A stretch of 64,000 nucleotides of DNA from CAYFQV01 sp964654185. Its GTDB lineage: Bacteria; Spirochaetota; Spirochaetia; DSM-27196; PWMO01. The notes below the pieces were generated by a model. The model was not told where the DNA came from. It ran no database searches and saw nothing but the letters and a program-made list of their open reading frames with translations. The stretch covers positions 1-64,000 of the forward strand of contig CAZZIE010000003.1 of assembly GCA_964654185.1 (NCBI GenBank), in the 5' to 3' direction. The translations under genes and the position numbers were made by a program. Shown one piece after another: positions 26,841 to 35,708 of this stretch (positions within the stretch are counted from its first letter, which is position 1; each line of letters starts with the position of its first letter).

Positions 26841-27055
26841 AACCTGCTCCCGTCTCCAATGCGCTTCACCAGGACCCGACAGCCCGGGGCATTGTCAATA
26901 CTATCCCGACGCGACTCCACGATATCCAAAGTACTCCTCCGAAGGTGTTCATACCGTGATGTCCCTCCCCGCCGGGAAAGCGACGAGTGGTGCACGTCGG
27001 CAAGTCGCGGCTGATGCACGGTACTGCCCATGGACAAAGAGGCATGGACACAGGG

Positions 27056-27496
27056 TCAGGGGCCGTGTCGCGCGAAGAGCTCCTCGAGATCGTGAGCCGT
27101 GACGGGCTTTGCGAGATAGTCATCCATGCCGGCGGAGAGGAGACTCTCGCGGTCGCCCTCCATAGCGTGACCCGTAATGGCAACGACCTTCGATTCCCGC
27201 GCGGCCTCACCGGCATCTCCGGCGCGAATCCTCTTCACAACCTCGTCGCCGGACAAATCAGGAAGTTGCACGTCCATGAGTACGAGGTCGAAGCCGCCGT
27301 CTCGGAGAAGCTCCAGCGCCTCCCCCGCAGTCTCGGCGATCGTCACCTGGTGACCCAGGTTCTCCACCAGCTTCTTCGTGACGATCTGGTTGATGCGCTC
27401 GTCCTCCACAACGAGAACCGAAAGCGACGTTGGATTGCTCCCGAGGCCGCCGGTGTCTCCCGGCTCCCGCGCGGGCTGATTGTGATGCTGCGTCAC
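27056..27496 (-). CDS. Single-domain response regulator (CheY-like receiver)
   Basis: 146 residues: a 25-residue leader, then a receiver domain. Acidic pocket VVEDER is near 29-34, the phospho-acceptor is Asp75 in LVLMDVQLPD, VVAITGHAM is near 107 and the conserved Lys is in LAKPV. There is no output domain, so it probably acts by protein contact or phosphotransfer. The GTG at 27496 follows AGGGGAG by eight bases. A longer frame to 27685 runs into tandem repeats encoding Ala/Asn and is rejected. No kinase is adjacent. Confidence 0.82.
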   Translation of the reverse strand: MTQHHNQPAREPGDTGGLGSNPTSLSVLVVEDERINQIVTKKLVENLGHQVTIAETAGEALELLRDGGFDLVLMDVQLPDLSGDEVVKRIRAGDAGEAARESKVVAITGHAMEGDRESLLSAGMDDYLAKPVTAHDLEELFARHGP

Positions 27497-27573
27497 TATG
27501 TGGTCTCCCCTGAAGATGACTCCGTCGATGCGCACCCGCGGCCCGCATCTTCCACCCCGCGGCTCCGCACACT

Positions 27574-27645
27574 CCGCGTTGGCCGCGTTGGCCGCGTTGG
27601 CCGCGTTGGCCGCGCTGCACGGGCCGTCCGCGCTGCACGGGCCGT
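27574..27645. repeat. Two adjoining tandem repeats, 9-bp and 18-bp
   Basis: Four perfect copies of CCGCGTTGG (27574-27609) run directly into two perfect copies of CCGCGCTGCACGGGCCGT (27610-27645). The block lies between the response regulator and the LiaF-like gene; the rest of that intergenic stretch shows no gene. Confidence 0.9.
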
Positions 27646-27736
27646 CCGCACCTTCCGCGCGGCCGCTCGTCCGGGGCCGGCACAATCGTGCGGCCGCGCG
27701 ACCCTACGGTGGCGGCGGAAGGCCTCCCTGGCTGCC

Positions 27737-28366
27737 CTACTTGTACTTGACCTCTACCGCTCCGAACATGGCCGCGCCGTTCACGGTTATGGTCGGCGCG
27801 CCGGGGATTGCCTCGCGCCGGCGCTTCTTGGCGTCGAAGGCGCCGAAAATTCCGGCTCCGCCAATGCGTACGTTCACCTCTTCCGGCACGGTGATGTCCA
27901 CGCCGCCGAACAAAGCAAAGGCTCGAATGGTGAGGCCCTCCGGCGGGAGATTCGCCTCGTGGAGCTCAATGTCGCTCCCTCCGAAGACCGTCAGTACGTT
28001 CAGGTTCTTCGGCGGAGACCACACGCCCTTGCGGTCGGCGCCGGAGAAAATGGCAACCACCGACTGTTCCTGTTCTACGGTCCCGTAGTTGATTGATACG
28101 AGGTCGTCGACGGCCTCCCCGCCGCGGCTGCGGACGTCCTTGCCCCTGGTTGTGGCCGGCGTGTCTGCGGTCGAATCCGCGGGCATGTCCGCAATGAGCC
28201 GGCGCAGCTCCGCGTGGGTCTCCGCGTGATTGGCCTCCCGGAGACGGTCTTCGAATTCACCCTCGCTGAGCAGATCCTCGGAGTACCCGGAGGTCAGCCG
28301 GTCGATGACGCGCTCCCGAAGGCGTTCCACCGATGCCTGTGTCGAGTCGTTCGAGCTGTCACTCAT
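27737..28366 (-). CDS. DUF1707/LiaF-like C-terminal domain protein
   Basis: 209 residues. The N-terminal part (ERLRERVIDRLTSGYSEDLLSEGEFEDRLREANHAETHAELRRLIADMP) matches the SHOCT/DUF1707-type short helical module. The C-terminal half is a beta-solenoid-like domain (VVAIFSGADRKGVWSPPKNLNVLTVFGGSDIELHEANL...FALFGGVDITVP) as in LiaF-type cell-envelope stress proteins. No membrane helix is seen. ATG 28366 lacks a ribosome site, but TATACT ends six bases before it with TGTACA 16 bases further upstream, suggesting a leaderless message. Divergent from the sigma-54 activator. Confidence 0.75.
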   Translation of the reverse strand: MSDSSNDSTQASVERLRERVIDRLTSGYSEDLLSEGEFEDRLREANHAETHAELRRLIADMPADSTADTPATTRGKDVRSRGGEAVDDLVSINYGTVEQEQSVVAIFSGADRKGVWSPPKNLNVLTVFGGSDIELHEANLPPEGLTIRAFALFGGVDITVPEEVNVRIGGAGIFGAFDAKKRRREAIPGAPTITVNGAAMFGAVEVKYK

Positions 28367-28372
28367 ACGCCG

Positions 28373-28400
28373 AGTATACCTGCTGAGACCGCCCTGTACA
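28373..28400 (-). promoter_or_regulatory. Promoter abutting the LiaF-like start codon
   Basis: On the minus strand TGTACA (28400-28395), a 16-base spacer and TATACT (28378-28373). The -10 ends six bases before the ATG at 28366, so the transcript would begin at or within a base or two of the start codon. Confidence 0.5.
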
Positions 28401-28429
28401 CCACGCAAGATTTTTCGTACCATACCGGC

Positions 28430-30158
28430 ATGACCCGGACACCAATAGAGATCATCATTGATTCCACGAACGACGGCGTGATCGCCGTGGATCGCGATGA
28501 GCGCATTACCATCTTCAACCGTGCCGCCGAGGGGATCACCGGCATCCCGGCGGACCGCGCCCTCGGCCGTCACGTCGCCGACGTCATTGCATACACCCGA
28601 CTCCCTGCGGTCATGGCCACCGGTGAGGCGGAGCTCAATCGGCAGCTTCCCCTCGGCAACACCACCATCGTGACGAGTCGCATGCCCATTGTGGATGAAA
28701 CCGGCCGGACCATCGGCGCCTTCGCAGTATTTCGCGACATCAGCGACGTCGTCGAGCTTGCCGAGGAGGTGACCAATCTCAAGGAGACCCGGGTCCTCTC
28801 CGACGCCGTCTTCAACTCCACCCAGGACGCCATTTCCGTTGTCGACGAGAACGGTGTCCACGTCTCGGTGAATCCCGCCTACACCAAGGTAACCGGCATA
28901 CCCCGGGACGAAGTCATCGGCCAGCCCTGCAACATTGACATTGCCTTCGGCGATAGCATCCACATGAAGGTGCTCGAGACGCAGGAGCCGGTCAGGAGGC
29001 GCCGCGTCCGGGTCGGCCCCATGGCGAAGGAGGTCGTCGTCGACGCGGCCCCTATCATCGTCAAGGGAACCCTCAAGGGAAGCGTCGCCGTGATCAAGGA
29101 CCTCTCGGAGATCCTGAAGCTCAATAACCAGCTCAACGAGGCGCGCCGCATGATCCGCCACCTCGAGGCCAAGTACACCTTCGAGGATCTCATCGGTTCC
29201 CAGCAGATCTTCCAGGCTGCCGTGGAGAAGGCGCGGGTCGCCGCTTCGACGCCGGCGACGGTGCTCCTCCACGGCGAGAGCGGAACCGGAAAGGAGCTCT
29301 TCGCCCACGCCATTCACAACGCAAGCGATCGGCGCGAGAAGAAGTTCATCCGCCTCAACTGCGCTTCCCTGAGCGAGGGCGTTCTGGAGAGCGAGCTCTT
29401 CGGTTACGTGGAAGGTGCCTTCACCGGCGCCCTGAAGGGCGGCAAGGCGGGACTCNNNNNNNNNNCTGGGAACGCAGGCAAAGCTGCTGCGGGTGCTCCA
29501 GGAGCACGAGGTCCGACGCGTCGGCGGCACCGCCACGGTCCCGATCGACGCCCGGGTAATCGCCGCAACCAACTTCGACCTGGCGGAAGCGGTACAGCGC
29601 GGCGAGTTCCGGGAAGACCTCTTCTATCGCCTCAACGTCATCCCGGTCCACGTACCGGCGCTCCGGGACCGCCCCGAGGACATTCCGATCCTCATCTCGC
29701 ACCTCCTGCGTCGGATCAATCAGGAGTACGGCCGCGCCGTCGCCTCGGTCTCACCGCGCGCGCTGGAGCGCCTTTACGCCTACCCCTGGCCTGGCAACAT
29801 CCGCGAGCTGGAAAACGTTCTGCGACGAGCGGTCATCAATCTGGGCATGTACGAGACGGTGATCGGCGAGGCTCATCTCCCGGAACTGGGTCCGGAGTGT
29901 GCGCCTCCCGAGGCGAAGAATCTCCCCGGCTGCCTGGATGAGGACGATGCCGACGGCCCGACCTCATGGCCCCTCGCTACGGCGGGCGCCGGTGTCCGGA
30001 CCGTTGCGCGGCTCCAGGAGATCGTGGCGGGTGCGGAGGCATCTCACATCCGCCGCGCACTGGAGGCGACCGGCGGAAACCGCACCCGCGCCGCCGCAGT
30101 CCTGGGGATCTCCCTGCGCTCACTCCAGTACAAGATGAAACGCCACGGAGTGCACTAG
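28430..30158 (+). CDS. Sigma-54-dependent transcriptional activator with two PAS domains, interrupted by an assembly gap
   Basis: Bacterial enhancer-binding protein. Two PAS domains (about residues 5-115 and 125-235) precede a central AAA+ domain with Walker A GESGTGKE near 281 and the sigma-54 contact loop GAFTGA near 329. A C-terminal Fis-type helix-turn-helix follows (TGGNRTRAAAVLGISLRSLQYKMKRHG). Ten N (29456-29465) sit just after GGKAGL, and reading resumes at LGTQAKLLRVLQEHEV in a shifted frame. Complete codons flank the gap, so the missing length is a multiple of three. Family comparison predicts about 18 residues, including Walker B. The gene is probably intact. A sigma-54 promoter lies downstream at 34555. 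Confidence 0.85.
29456..29465. other. Assembly gap (10 N)
   Basis: Placeholder run of N within the sigma-54 activator. Frame and family alignment imply about 54 missing bases, not ten. Confidence 0.97.
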
Positions 30159-30161
30159 CGG

Positions 30162-30485
30162 CTACCCACCGTGGACAATCCGGTCCTCCGCCTCCTCGGC
30201 GTTCTCGAGAATGCTTCCCTCCTTGAACAGGATGGCCTGTGCGAGCTGCTTGAGCACGGGCTTGCGGCGCATGAGCCACTCCAGATCCATGAGGAAATGT
30301 TTGAACTCCTCCTGCTGGGCATTGCCCATGATCTGAATCGCTTCGGCATCGCTCTCTACTGCCATTCTCTGCTCGTACCAGTTGATGGCGTCCGCCTCCT
30401 CACCCATGGACACGATTACGCGGGCGAAGGAACGGGTTTCCTGAGATAGCTCAGACGTTGGTTCATGATACTGCTCGAAAGGCAC
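30162..30485 (-). CDS. Encapsulated-ferritin-family protein without targeting peptide
   Basis: 107 residues homologous to the cargo ferritin at 13145: EEADAINWYEQR (29-40) matches EEIEAVDWYNQR, and AQQEEFKHFLMDLEWLMRRKP (56-76) matches the second metal-binding helix. The inferred iron ligands Glu30, Glu60 and His63 are kept. It ends NAEEAEDRIVHGG with no shell-docking motif, so it is probably not packaged, or it acts with another partner. GTG 30485 follows AAAGGAG. It ends four bases from the convergent sigma-54 activator. It could be a free decameric ferroxidase, or form mixed assemblies with the tagged paralogue. Confidence 0.85.
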   Translation of the reverse strand: MPFEQYHEPTSELSQETRSFARVIVSMGEEADAINWYEQRMAVESDAEAIQIMGNAQQEEFKHFLMDLEWLMRRKPVLKQLAQAILFKEGSILENAEEAEDRIVHGG

Positions 30486-30639
30486 TATGGGTCTCCTTTG
30501 ACCTGTGAGGTCCCTGTTGTGAGTGTTGCTTCAAACGTACGAGGCTCTCGGGGGCGCGGGTATAACCCATAGAGGCGACGCCTCCGGCGCCGTTGGAAAC
30601 GCCCTTGCAGGAGTCTCCGTCACGGGAGAGAATACCGGA

Positions 30640-31944
30640 ATGAGCAGTGCGCGAACCGAGCGAGTGTACGACTTCCTCTTCGGTGGGGAGGAGGCGCGAG
30701 CCTGCGAGACCATTCCCGATGAGGCGTGCCGGGAGGTGCCGGGAAACGCCTTGAAGAACGTGACGAGCGGGGCCTTCTCGAAACTCGCCGAGCAACTCGC
30801 TCACCCGGGCCTCACCATGCCGTGGCTTCTTTCCTCCTTCGGGGTGCCCCCGGCCATATCCGCCCTGCTCCTGCCCCTCAAGGACGCCGGTTCCCTTGCA
30901 CCGCAGCTTCTGCTGGCGGCGCAGGTGCGTGCGACGGAGAAGCGCAATCGCCTCTGGTACCGCGTCGCCGTGATCCAGGCGATTGTTCTGGTCGCGATCG
31001 CCGCGGCGCTTCTGGTCCTCCCGCCGGTCGCCGCAGGCATTGTAGCGGCGGCGCTCTTCCTGGGGTTCGGCGTGTCGAGCGGCGTCGGGTCCCTCAGCTT
31101 CAAGGACACCCTTGCCAAGACCATTCCCAAGCCGCGGCGCGGCGCGCTGCTGGGTCTGCGTGCATCAATCGGCGGCGCGGCCGCCCTGGTTGCCGGCGCC
31201 GTTCTCGGCCTCACCGGTGGGGCCGAGGGTGGTACGGTAACCTTTCTCATTCTCGTGCTGGGTGCCGCCGTCCTCTGGATCGTCTCGGGTCTCTTCTTCC
31301 GCGCCATCCAGGAGTACCCCGGCGCGACCGCCGGCGGACGCAACCCCATGGACTCGGTGAAGGAAGCCTTCGGCTTGCTGCGGGAGGCGCCGAACATCCG
31401 GCGCTTCATTGCCGCCCGAAGCCTCAACCTGTCGATCGCGCTCCTGCAGCCGGTGTACGTCCTCATTGCCGCCGAGCGGCTGGGGTTCTCCTTCTCCGGA
31501 CTGGGGACGCTCCTGATTGCAAGCGCCGGCGCCGCCCTGCTCTCCGGATGGATCTGGGGTCGTCTCACCGATCGGTCCGCCCGCCTGGCCCTTGTGCTCG
31601 CACCGCTCATGGGAATTGTGGTCGGAGCGCTCTTCTTTCTCCTCCCGGTGATCGGAGGAGTAGCCGCCGGCGCGGTGGGTCACGGCGTGGTCCTCTTTCT
31701 TCATAACATTGCGTATGCCGGCGCGCGGATCGGACGTAAGACCTACCTGGTGAACGCCTCGACGGACACCGACCGCGCCCTCCTCTCCGCGGCGGCCAAC
31801 ACCACGATCGGCGTTGCCACCCTGATCATGTCGGGAGTGGTCTCGCTGGTCACCGGTACCGCCGGGGCGCCGGTCACGGCGATCGTACTGCTGGTCCTGT
31901 TGCTTGGCGGCGGCCTGCTCGCTTTGAGGCTGGAAGAGGTGTAG
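30640..31944 (+). CDS. MFS-like multi-pass transporter
   Basis: 434-residue membrane protein with about 11-12 hydrophobic helices, Arg-rich cytoplasmic loops (KTIPKPRRGALLGLRASIGG, WGRLTDRSARLAL) and an acidic N-terminal tail. The loop GRLTDRSARLA resembles the MFS motif A. Substrate not predictable. ATG 30640 follows GGGAGAG; a longer frame from 30523 has no ribosome site. It lies alone between the EncFtn-like gene (divergent) and the FG-GAP lipoprotein gene (convergent). Confidence 0.75.
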   Translation: MSSARTERVYDFLFGGEEARACETIPDEACREVPGNALKNVTSGAFSKLAEQLAHPGLTMPWLLSSFGVPPAISALLLPLKDAGSLAPQLLLAAQVRATEKRNRLWYRVAVIQAIVLVAIAAALLVLPPVAAGIVAAALFLGFGVSSGVGSLSFKDTLAKTIPKPRRGALLGLRASIGGAAALVAGAVLGLTGGAEGGTVTFLILVLGAAVLWIVSGLFFRAIQEYPGATAGGRNPMDSVKEAFGLLREAPNIRRFIAARSLNLSIALLQPVYVLIAAERLGFSFSGLGTLLIASAGAALLSGWIWGRLTDRSARLALVLAPLMGIVVGALFFLLPVIGGVAAGAVGHGVVLFLHNIAYAGARIGRKTYLVNASTDTDRALLSAAANTTIGVATLIMSGVVSLVTGTAGAPVTAIVLLVLLLGGGLLALRLEEV

Positions 31945-32004
31945 CGCCCCGGGCCATGTGGGCGCCGCCGGGCGGCGGCTTGCCGCGGAGCGCAAACGCC
32001 CGGC

Positions 32005-34062
32005 TCAGAAGTTCTCGTTCTCCAGGAAGTGGAAGCGCACCTCTGTATTGCCCGTGCTCTGATCCGTGTACTGCTGCGCCGCTACGAGAAGGTCGTAGTC
32101 GCCGTCCTGATCCACATCCGCGGCTTCAACGAAGAAGGGGTTGGTGATCCCCGGTGTCATGCCGGTGTCGACGGCAATGCCGAAGGGATTCACCGTCGGC
32201 TCGGTAAAGCCCACGGAGCCGGCGGGACTGGCATCGTCCTCTTCCAGGTTTTCGGCGTAGAGGATTGTGGGCGTGCCGGTTGCATCCGTCGCGGCAATGA
32301 AGAGGTCAGCGTCGCCGTCCCGGTCGAAGTCGACCAGATCCACATCGAAGACGGTGTACCCCGCCGGAAGCGTCAGGCCGAGGCCTCCATTTGCAGGGGT
32401 GTTGCCGGCGTCAACCGGATACTTGAAGTCCGGATTGTCCGCAGTTCCTATGTTCTGAATGAAGTGAACGACGTTCTGTGAGGAGTCTCCCAGGAGAATG
32501 TCCAAATCCCCGTCGCCGTCGATGTCCGCCATGGCCGGACTCCCGTGACCATATGGCTGCGCGTACTCAAAGGGCAGGCCCATTCCAGTCACGCCGTAGG
32601 CAGGGGTGCCGAAAGCCGGATCGCCGCCGGATGTCCCGGTATGCTCGACAAAGGCGAGGCCATAACTGTCGTAGAAGGACATCGTCAGACCAATGTACTC
32701 GTAGTGGTACTCCAGACCTGCGACGACATCCAGATCACCGTCGGCGTCGAGATCGGCAAGGCCGAGCGAGCGAATGGTCGCGGTCCGAGTGATGTCCGCG
32801 CCCGGATAGTATCCGCCGTAGTAGCCGTATGGGTCGTAGGGATCCCCGTAGTACCCCCCGCCGATGTACTCGGTGGTGGTGGTCCGGGCATCGAGAGAGG
32901 CGGCAGTCGCTGCCGGGGCCGAGAAGGCAAGGGTACCGGTCTGCGCCAGCTCGTTCTCCTGCGTCACGATCTCGAATCCCCAGGGGTCGTTACCCCGGAA
33001 CGTGAAGTGAAGATCCAGGTCCCCGTCACCGTCGAGGTCGGCAAAGGTCGGAACTCCGTAGACGTAACCACCGGTGTAGCCGGAGGGCAGAACCCCCAGA
33101 CCGAAGGGGTTCTCCTGATAAGCGCCGAAGTAGGGATTCACCGGAGACTGCCCGGTAACGGAGAGCACCACGTCGTCCGTGGCGCTGTTTGCGCCGTCGG
33201 AAACATCCACCCGGATGGTGTAGTCGGCGTCAACGCCCGGCGACGGGACGTACGTGAAGACGCTGGAGGTGGCATCCGGCTGTTCGATCCCGTCGACGAA
33301 CCACCGATAGGTGAGGGTGTCGTCCTCCGGGTCGGTCGCCTGGGCGGTGAAGGTGACCTCCTCACCACTTTCCGCACTCTGGTTGCCCTCTACAATCGTG
33401 ACCGAAGGAGCGTCGTCCACGTCGACGGCCACGGAAGCGCTGTCGGTTACGGTGGCGGTCCCGTCGGAGACCTCGACGGAGACGGCGTACTCAGTGTCCT
33501 CGGACGGAGAGAAGGTGGCCGTGAAGGTATCCGACACGGCATCAACCTGCGCCTCCTGATCAATGAACCACTGGAAGGTGAGATCGTCACCATCCGGGTC
33601 GGTGGCGTTGGCCGTCAACTCGACGGATTCACCCGGCGCAGCGGAAACGTCACCCGGAAGAATCTCCACTGAAGGGGGATTGTTTCCGTTGCTCTCGTCG
33701 CCGGCGCCTCCGCCGTCCTCTTCCGTACTTCCGCCGTCCTCTTCCGTACTTCCGCCGTCCTCCTGAGTTCCATCCTGCTCAGTGCCATCCTGCTCAGTGC
33801 CATCCTGCCCCCCGGGGGCGAAGATGGGCTGACAGCCGGCAAGCGCCAGCGCGGCGGCGCCGGCAAGTAGCGGCTGCAGGCGAACCGGCGGCACCACGCC
33901 GGCCAGGCGGGTGTAGAGGCGCTTGACCCGCCGAATCAGCTTCCGGCGCTCGAGAAAGGAGAGACGGAAGAACTCCCCGCTCTCCATGAGGCGGTCGAGT
34001 TGCTCCGTGTAGCGTCGCAGCAGGAGGACCTTCGACCGATACTTGTACGGCACACCACCCAT
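32005..34062 (-). CDS. FG-GAP/VCBS-repeat lipoprotein with two PKD-like domains
   Basis: 685-residue putative surface protein. A 65-residue basic helical N-region precedes a lipobox (LLAGAAALALAGC, Cys77). A repeat-encoded acidic linker (DGTEQDGTEQDG, STEEDGG) follows, then two Ig/PKD-like domains (about 125-215 and 220-310), then a beta-propeller-like region with at least four calcium-binding FG-GAP/VCBS motifs (DLDGDGDLDL, DLDADGDLDV, DIDGDGDLDI, DFDRDGDADLF, DVDQDGDYDLL). Likely adhesion or matrix binding. The very long cytoplasmic region before the lipobox is unusual. GAGGT precedes ATG 34062. Confidence 0.8.
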   Translation of the reverse strand: MGGVPYKYRSKVLLLRRYTEQLDRLMESGEFFRLSFLERRKLIRRVKRLYTRLAGVVPPVRLQPLLAGAAALALAGCQPIFAPGGQDGTEQDGTEQDGTQEDGGSTEEDGGSTEEDGGGAGDESNGNNPPSVEILPGDVSAAPGESVELTANATDPDGDDLTFQWFIDQEAQVDAVSDTFTATFSPSEDTEYAVSVEVSDGTATVTDSASVAVDVDDAPSVTIVEGNQSAESGEEVTFTAQATDPEDDTLTYRWFVDGIEQPDATSSVFTYVPSPGVDADYTIRVDVSDGANSATDDVVLSVTGQSPVNPYFGAYQENPFGLGVLPSGYTGGYVYGVPTFADLDGDGDLDLHFTFRGNDPWGFEIVTQENELAQTGTLAFSAPAATAASLDARTTTTEYIGGGYYGDPYDPYGYYGGYYPGADITRTATIRSLGLADLDADGDLDVVAGLEYHYEYIGLTMSFYDSYGLAFVEHTGTSGGDPAFGTPAYGVTGMGLPFEYAQPYGHGSPAMADIDGDGDLDILLGDSSQNVVHFIQNIGTADNPDFKYPVDAGNTPANGGLGLTLPAGYTVFDVDLVDFDRDGDADLFIAATDATGTPTILYAENLEEDDASPAGSVGFTEPTVNPFGIAVDTGMTPGITNPFFVEAADVDQDGDYDLLVAAQQYTDQSTGNTEVRFHFLENENF
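33710..33800. repeat. 21-bp and 15-bp tandem repeats in the lipoprotein linker
   Basis: CCGCCGTCCTCTTCCGTACTT occurs at 33710-33730 and 33731-33751 with a partial third copy. CATCCTGCTCAGTGC occurs at 33771-33785 and 33786-33800. All copies are multiples of three and encode the STEEDGG and DGTEQ linkers. Confidence 0.85.
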
Positions 34063-34296
34063 GTCTCATACCTCGCTACGGAACTGCACCCGTAAAGGTT
34101 CACTGCTCGCCCGGCGGCAACCACCCGCAGGCAACACCCACCGAACGCCAACACTCAACAATGCAATTATCCTCCTGCCCGCCGGATAATTCCATACAAC
34201 TTTAGTCATATTTTTGCCTGTGGCGGGTGCTGTTGGACACGGTAGTGATCAGACGCAGCCCCCGAACGTCGCCCGCGTCGCCGTGGCGATATGTAC

Positions 34297-34352
34297 GCAA
34301 TTTATTGCAGGGACTTTCGGCTGCGCGCAAATACCTGCGTGCAACTATTTGC
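34297..34352 (+). promoter_or_regulatory. Paired upstream inverted repeats, candidate activator-binding sites
   Basis: Two 12-bp palindromes of form GCAA-N4-TTGC (GCAATTTATTGC at 34297-34308 and GCAACTATTTGC at 34341-34352) lie 44 bp apart, close to four helical turns. They are about 235-280 bp upstream of the expected start of the sigma-54 promoter at 34555. This lies in the 545-base gene-free region 34063-34607, which shows no ORF or RNA gene. Confidence 0.5.
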
Positions 34353-34554
34353 AGAAACGGGACACTCCGGGAGTCGGCAGTCGCACCGGCTGCCCCGGCA
34401 CCGCTCGACGGCCGCTCCGCCGTGGTGGCTGAGTGACCGGCGCGAAACCCCACCCCACTCCGCCATAACGACTTACAGCAGCGAACCGGCGCAGGACGAA
34501 GCGCGAGAGCCATCATCATCGTCCCGGTAAGAATGGCCTGGAGGAATCCGGCGG

Positions 34555-34572
34555 TTGGCACACTTCCTGCAA
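34555..34572 (+). promoter_or_regulatory. Sigma-54 (-24/-12) promoter of the buk-vor-ptb operon
   Basis: TTGGCAC (34555-34561) and CTGCAA (34567-34572). The invariant GG (34557-34558) and GC (34569-34570) are separated by exactly ten bases, as in RpoN promoters. It lies 36 bases before the buk start codon. Confidence 0.7.
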
Positions 34573-34607
34573 GACTTATGGAAACTCAGCACCGGTAAGG
34601 AGTCGCA

Positions 34608-35708
34608 GTGGCACGCATCCTGGCAATCAATCCCGGCTCCACATCCACGAAGATCGCCGTCTACGACGGCGGTGACGCGCTTCTGGAGCAGACCCTGCGC
34701 CACGCAGCGGAAGACCTGGCAGGGTATGAGCACATTGCCGAGCAGTTCGAGTTCCGCAAGGACATCATTCTCTCGGCGCTGGCGGAGGCGGGAGTCGATC
34801 CCGCGTCTCTCGACGGCGTTGTCGGGCGCGGCGGACTCATTCGACCCGTCTGCGGCGGGACCTACCTGGTGACTGAGGATATGCTCGCGGATCTCCACTC
34901 GGGGTTTGCCGGGGAGCACGCCTCCAACCTCGGCGGCATCCTTGCCCATCACATTGCGCAGCCACACAGCCTCCCAAGCTATATTGTGGATCCCGTCGTT
35001 GTCGACGAGCTCGAGCCGGTGGCGCGCTTCTCCGGCATCCCCGAGCTTCCGCGAGTCAGCATCTTTCACGCGCTGAATCAGAAGGCGACGGCGCGACGCG
35101 TCGCCGCTGAAATGGGCAAGGCCTACGAGGAGGTGAGCTTCATCGTCGCGCACCTCGGCGGGGGCATTACCGTCGGCGCCCACGACCGGGGCCGCGTCAT
35201 CGACGTGAACGACGGACTCAACGGCGAAGGCCCCTTCTCCCCCGAGCGGAGCGGCGGCGTCGCGGCCCTGAAGGTCCTGGAGCTCGTCACAAAGCGCGGC
35301 TACACCGAGGCGCAGGTCAAGAAGATGATCAAGGGCGAAGGCGGGCTTGTCGCCTATTGCGGCTCGAACAACGCCGAGGAGCTTTCAGGCTGCATCGACG
35401 AGGGCGATGATGAGGTGCGCCTCGTGATGGAGGCCATGGCCTACCAGGTTGCGAAGGAGATCGGCGCCATGGCGACGGTACTCCGCGGGAGCGTCGATGC
35501 GATCATTCTCACCGGCGGTCTTGCCCACGACGAGCGCGTGGTGCAGTGGATCACCGAGCGCGTCTCCTTTCTGGCGCCGGTGAAGGTCTACCCGGGAGAG
35601 GACGAGATGCGCGCCCTTGCCGAAGGGGCGGATCGCGTGCTCCGCGGAGAGGAGCAGGCGCTCACCTACGCCGAGGGGCACAAGCGCGCAGGCGGAGGCC
35701 GCCCGTGA
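34608..35708 (+). CDS. buk: Butyrate kinase (branched-chain acyl kinase)
   Basis: 366-residue ASKHA-fold kinase that transfers phosphate from acyl-phosphate to ADP. Diagnostic stretches are ILAINPGSTSTKIAVYDG at the N-terminus, GRGGLIRPVCGGTY near 73, HALNQKATARRVA near 150, VAHLGGGITVGAHDRGRVIDVNDGLNGEGPFSPERSG near 180 and DAIILTGGLAHDERVV near 296. The set matches Buk better than acetate kinase. GTG 34608 follows AAGGAG. First gene of a seven-gene operon under the sigma-54 promoter at 34555; ptb at the far end supplies the acyl-phosphate. Confidence 0.92.
   Translation: MARILAINPGSTSTKIAVYDGGDALLEQTLRHAAEDLAGYEHIAEQFEFRKDIILSALAEAGVDPASLDGVVGRGGLIRPVCGGTYLVTEDMLADLHSGFAGEHASNLGGILAHHIAQPHSLPSYIVDPVVVDELEPVARFSGIPELPRVSIFHALNQKATARRVAAEMGKAYEEVSFIVAHLGGGITVGAHDRGRVIDVNDGLNGEGPFSPERSGGVAALKVLELVTKRGYTEAQVKKMIKGEGGLVAYCGSNNAEELSGCIDEGDDEVRLVMEAMAYQVAKEIGAMATVLRGSVDAIILTGGLAHDERVVQWITERVSFLAPVKVYPGEDEMRALAEGADRVLRGEEQALTYAEGHKRAGGGRP

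Noticed and set aside
27574..27645. CRISPR-like array
   Set aside because: Units of 9 and 18 bp are contiguous with no unique spacers and no cas genes nearby; these are simple tandem repeats.
27497..27685. N-terminal extension of the response regulator with Ala-Asn repeats
   Set aside because: It is produced by translating the 9-bp and 18-bp repeats; the GTG at 27496 with AGGGGAG upstream gives a normal receiver protein.
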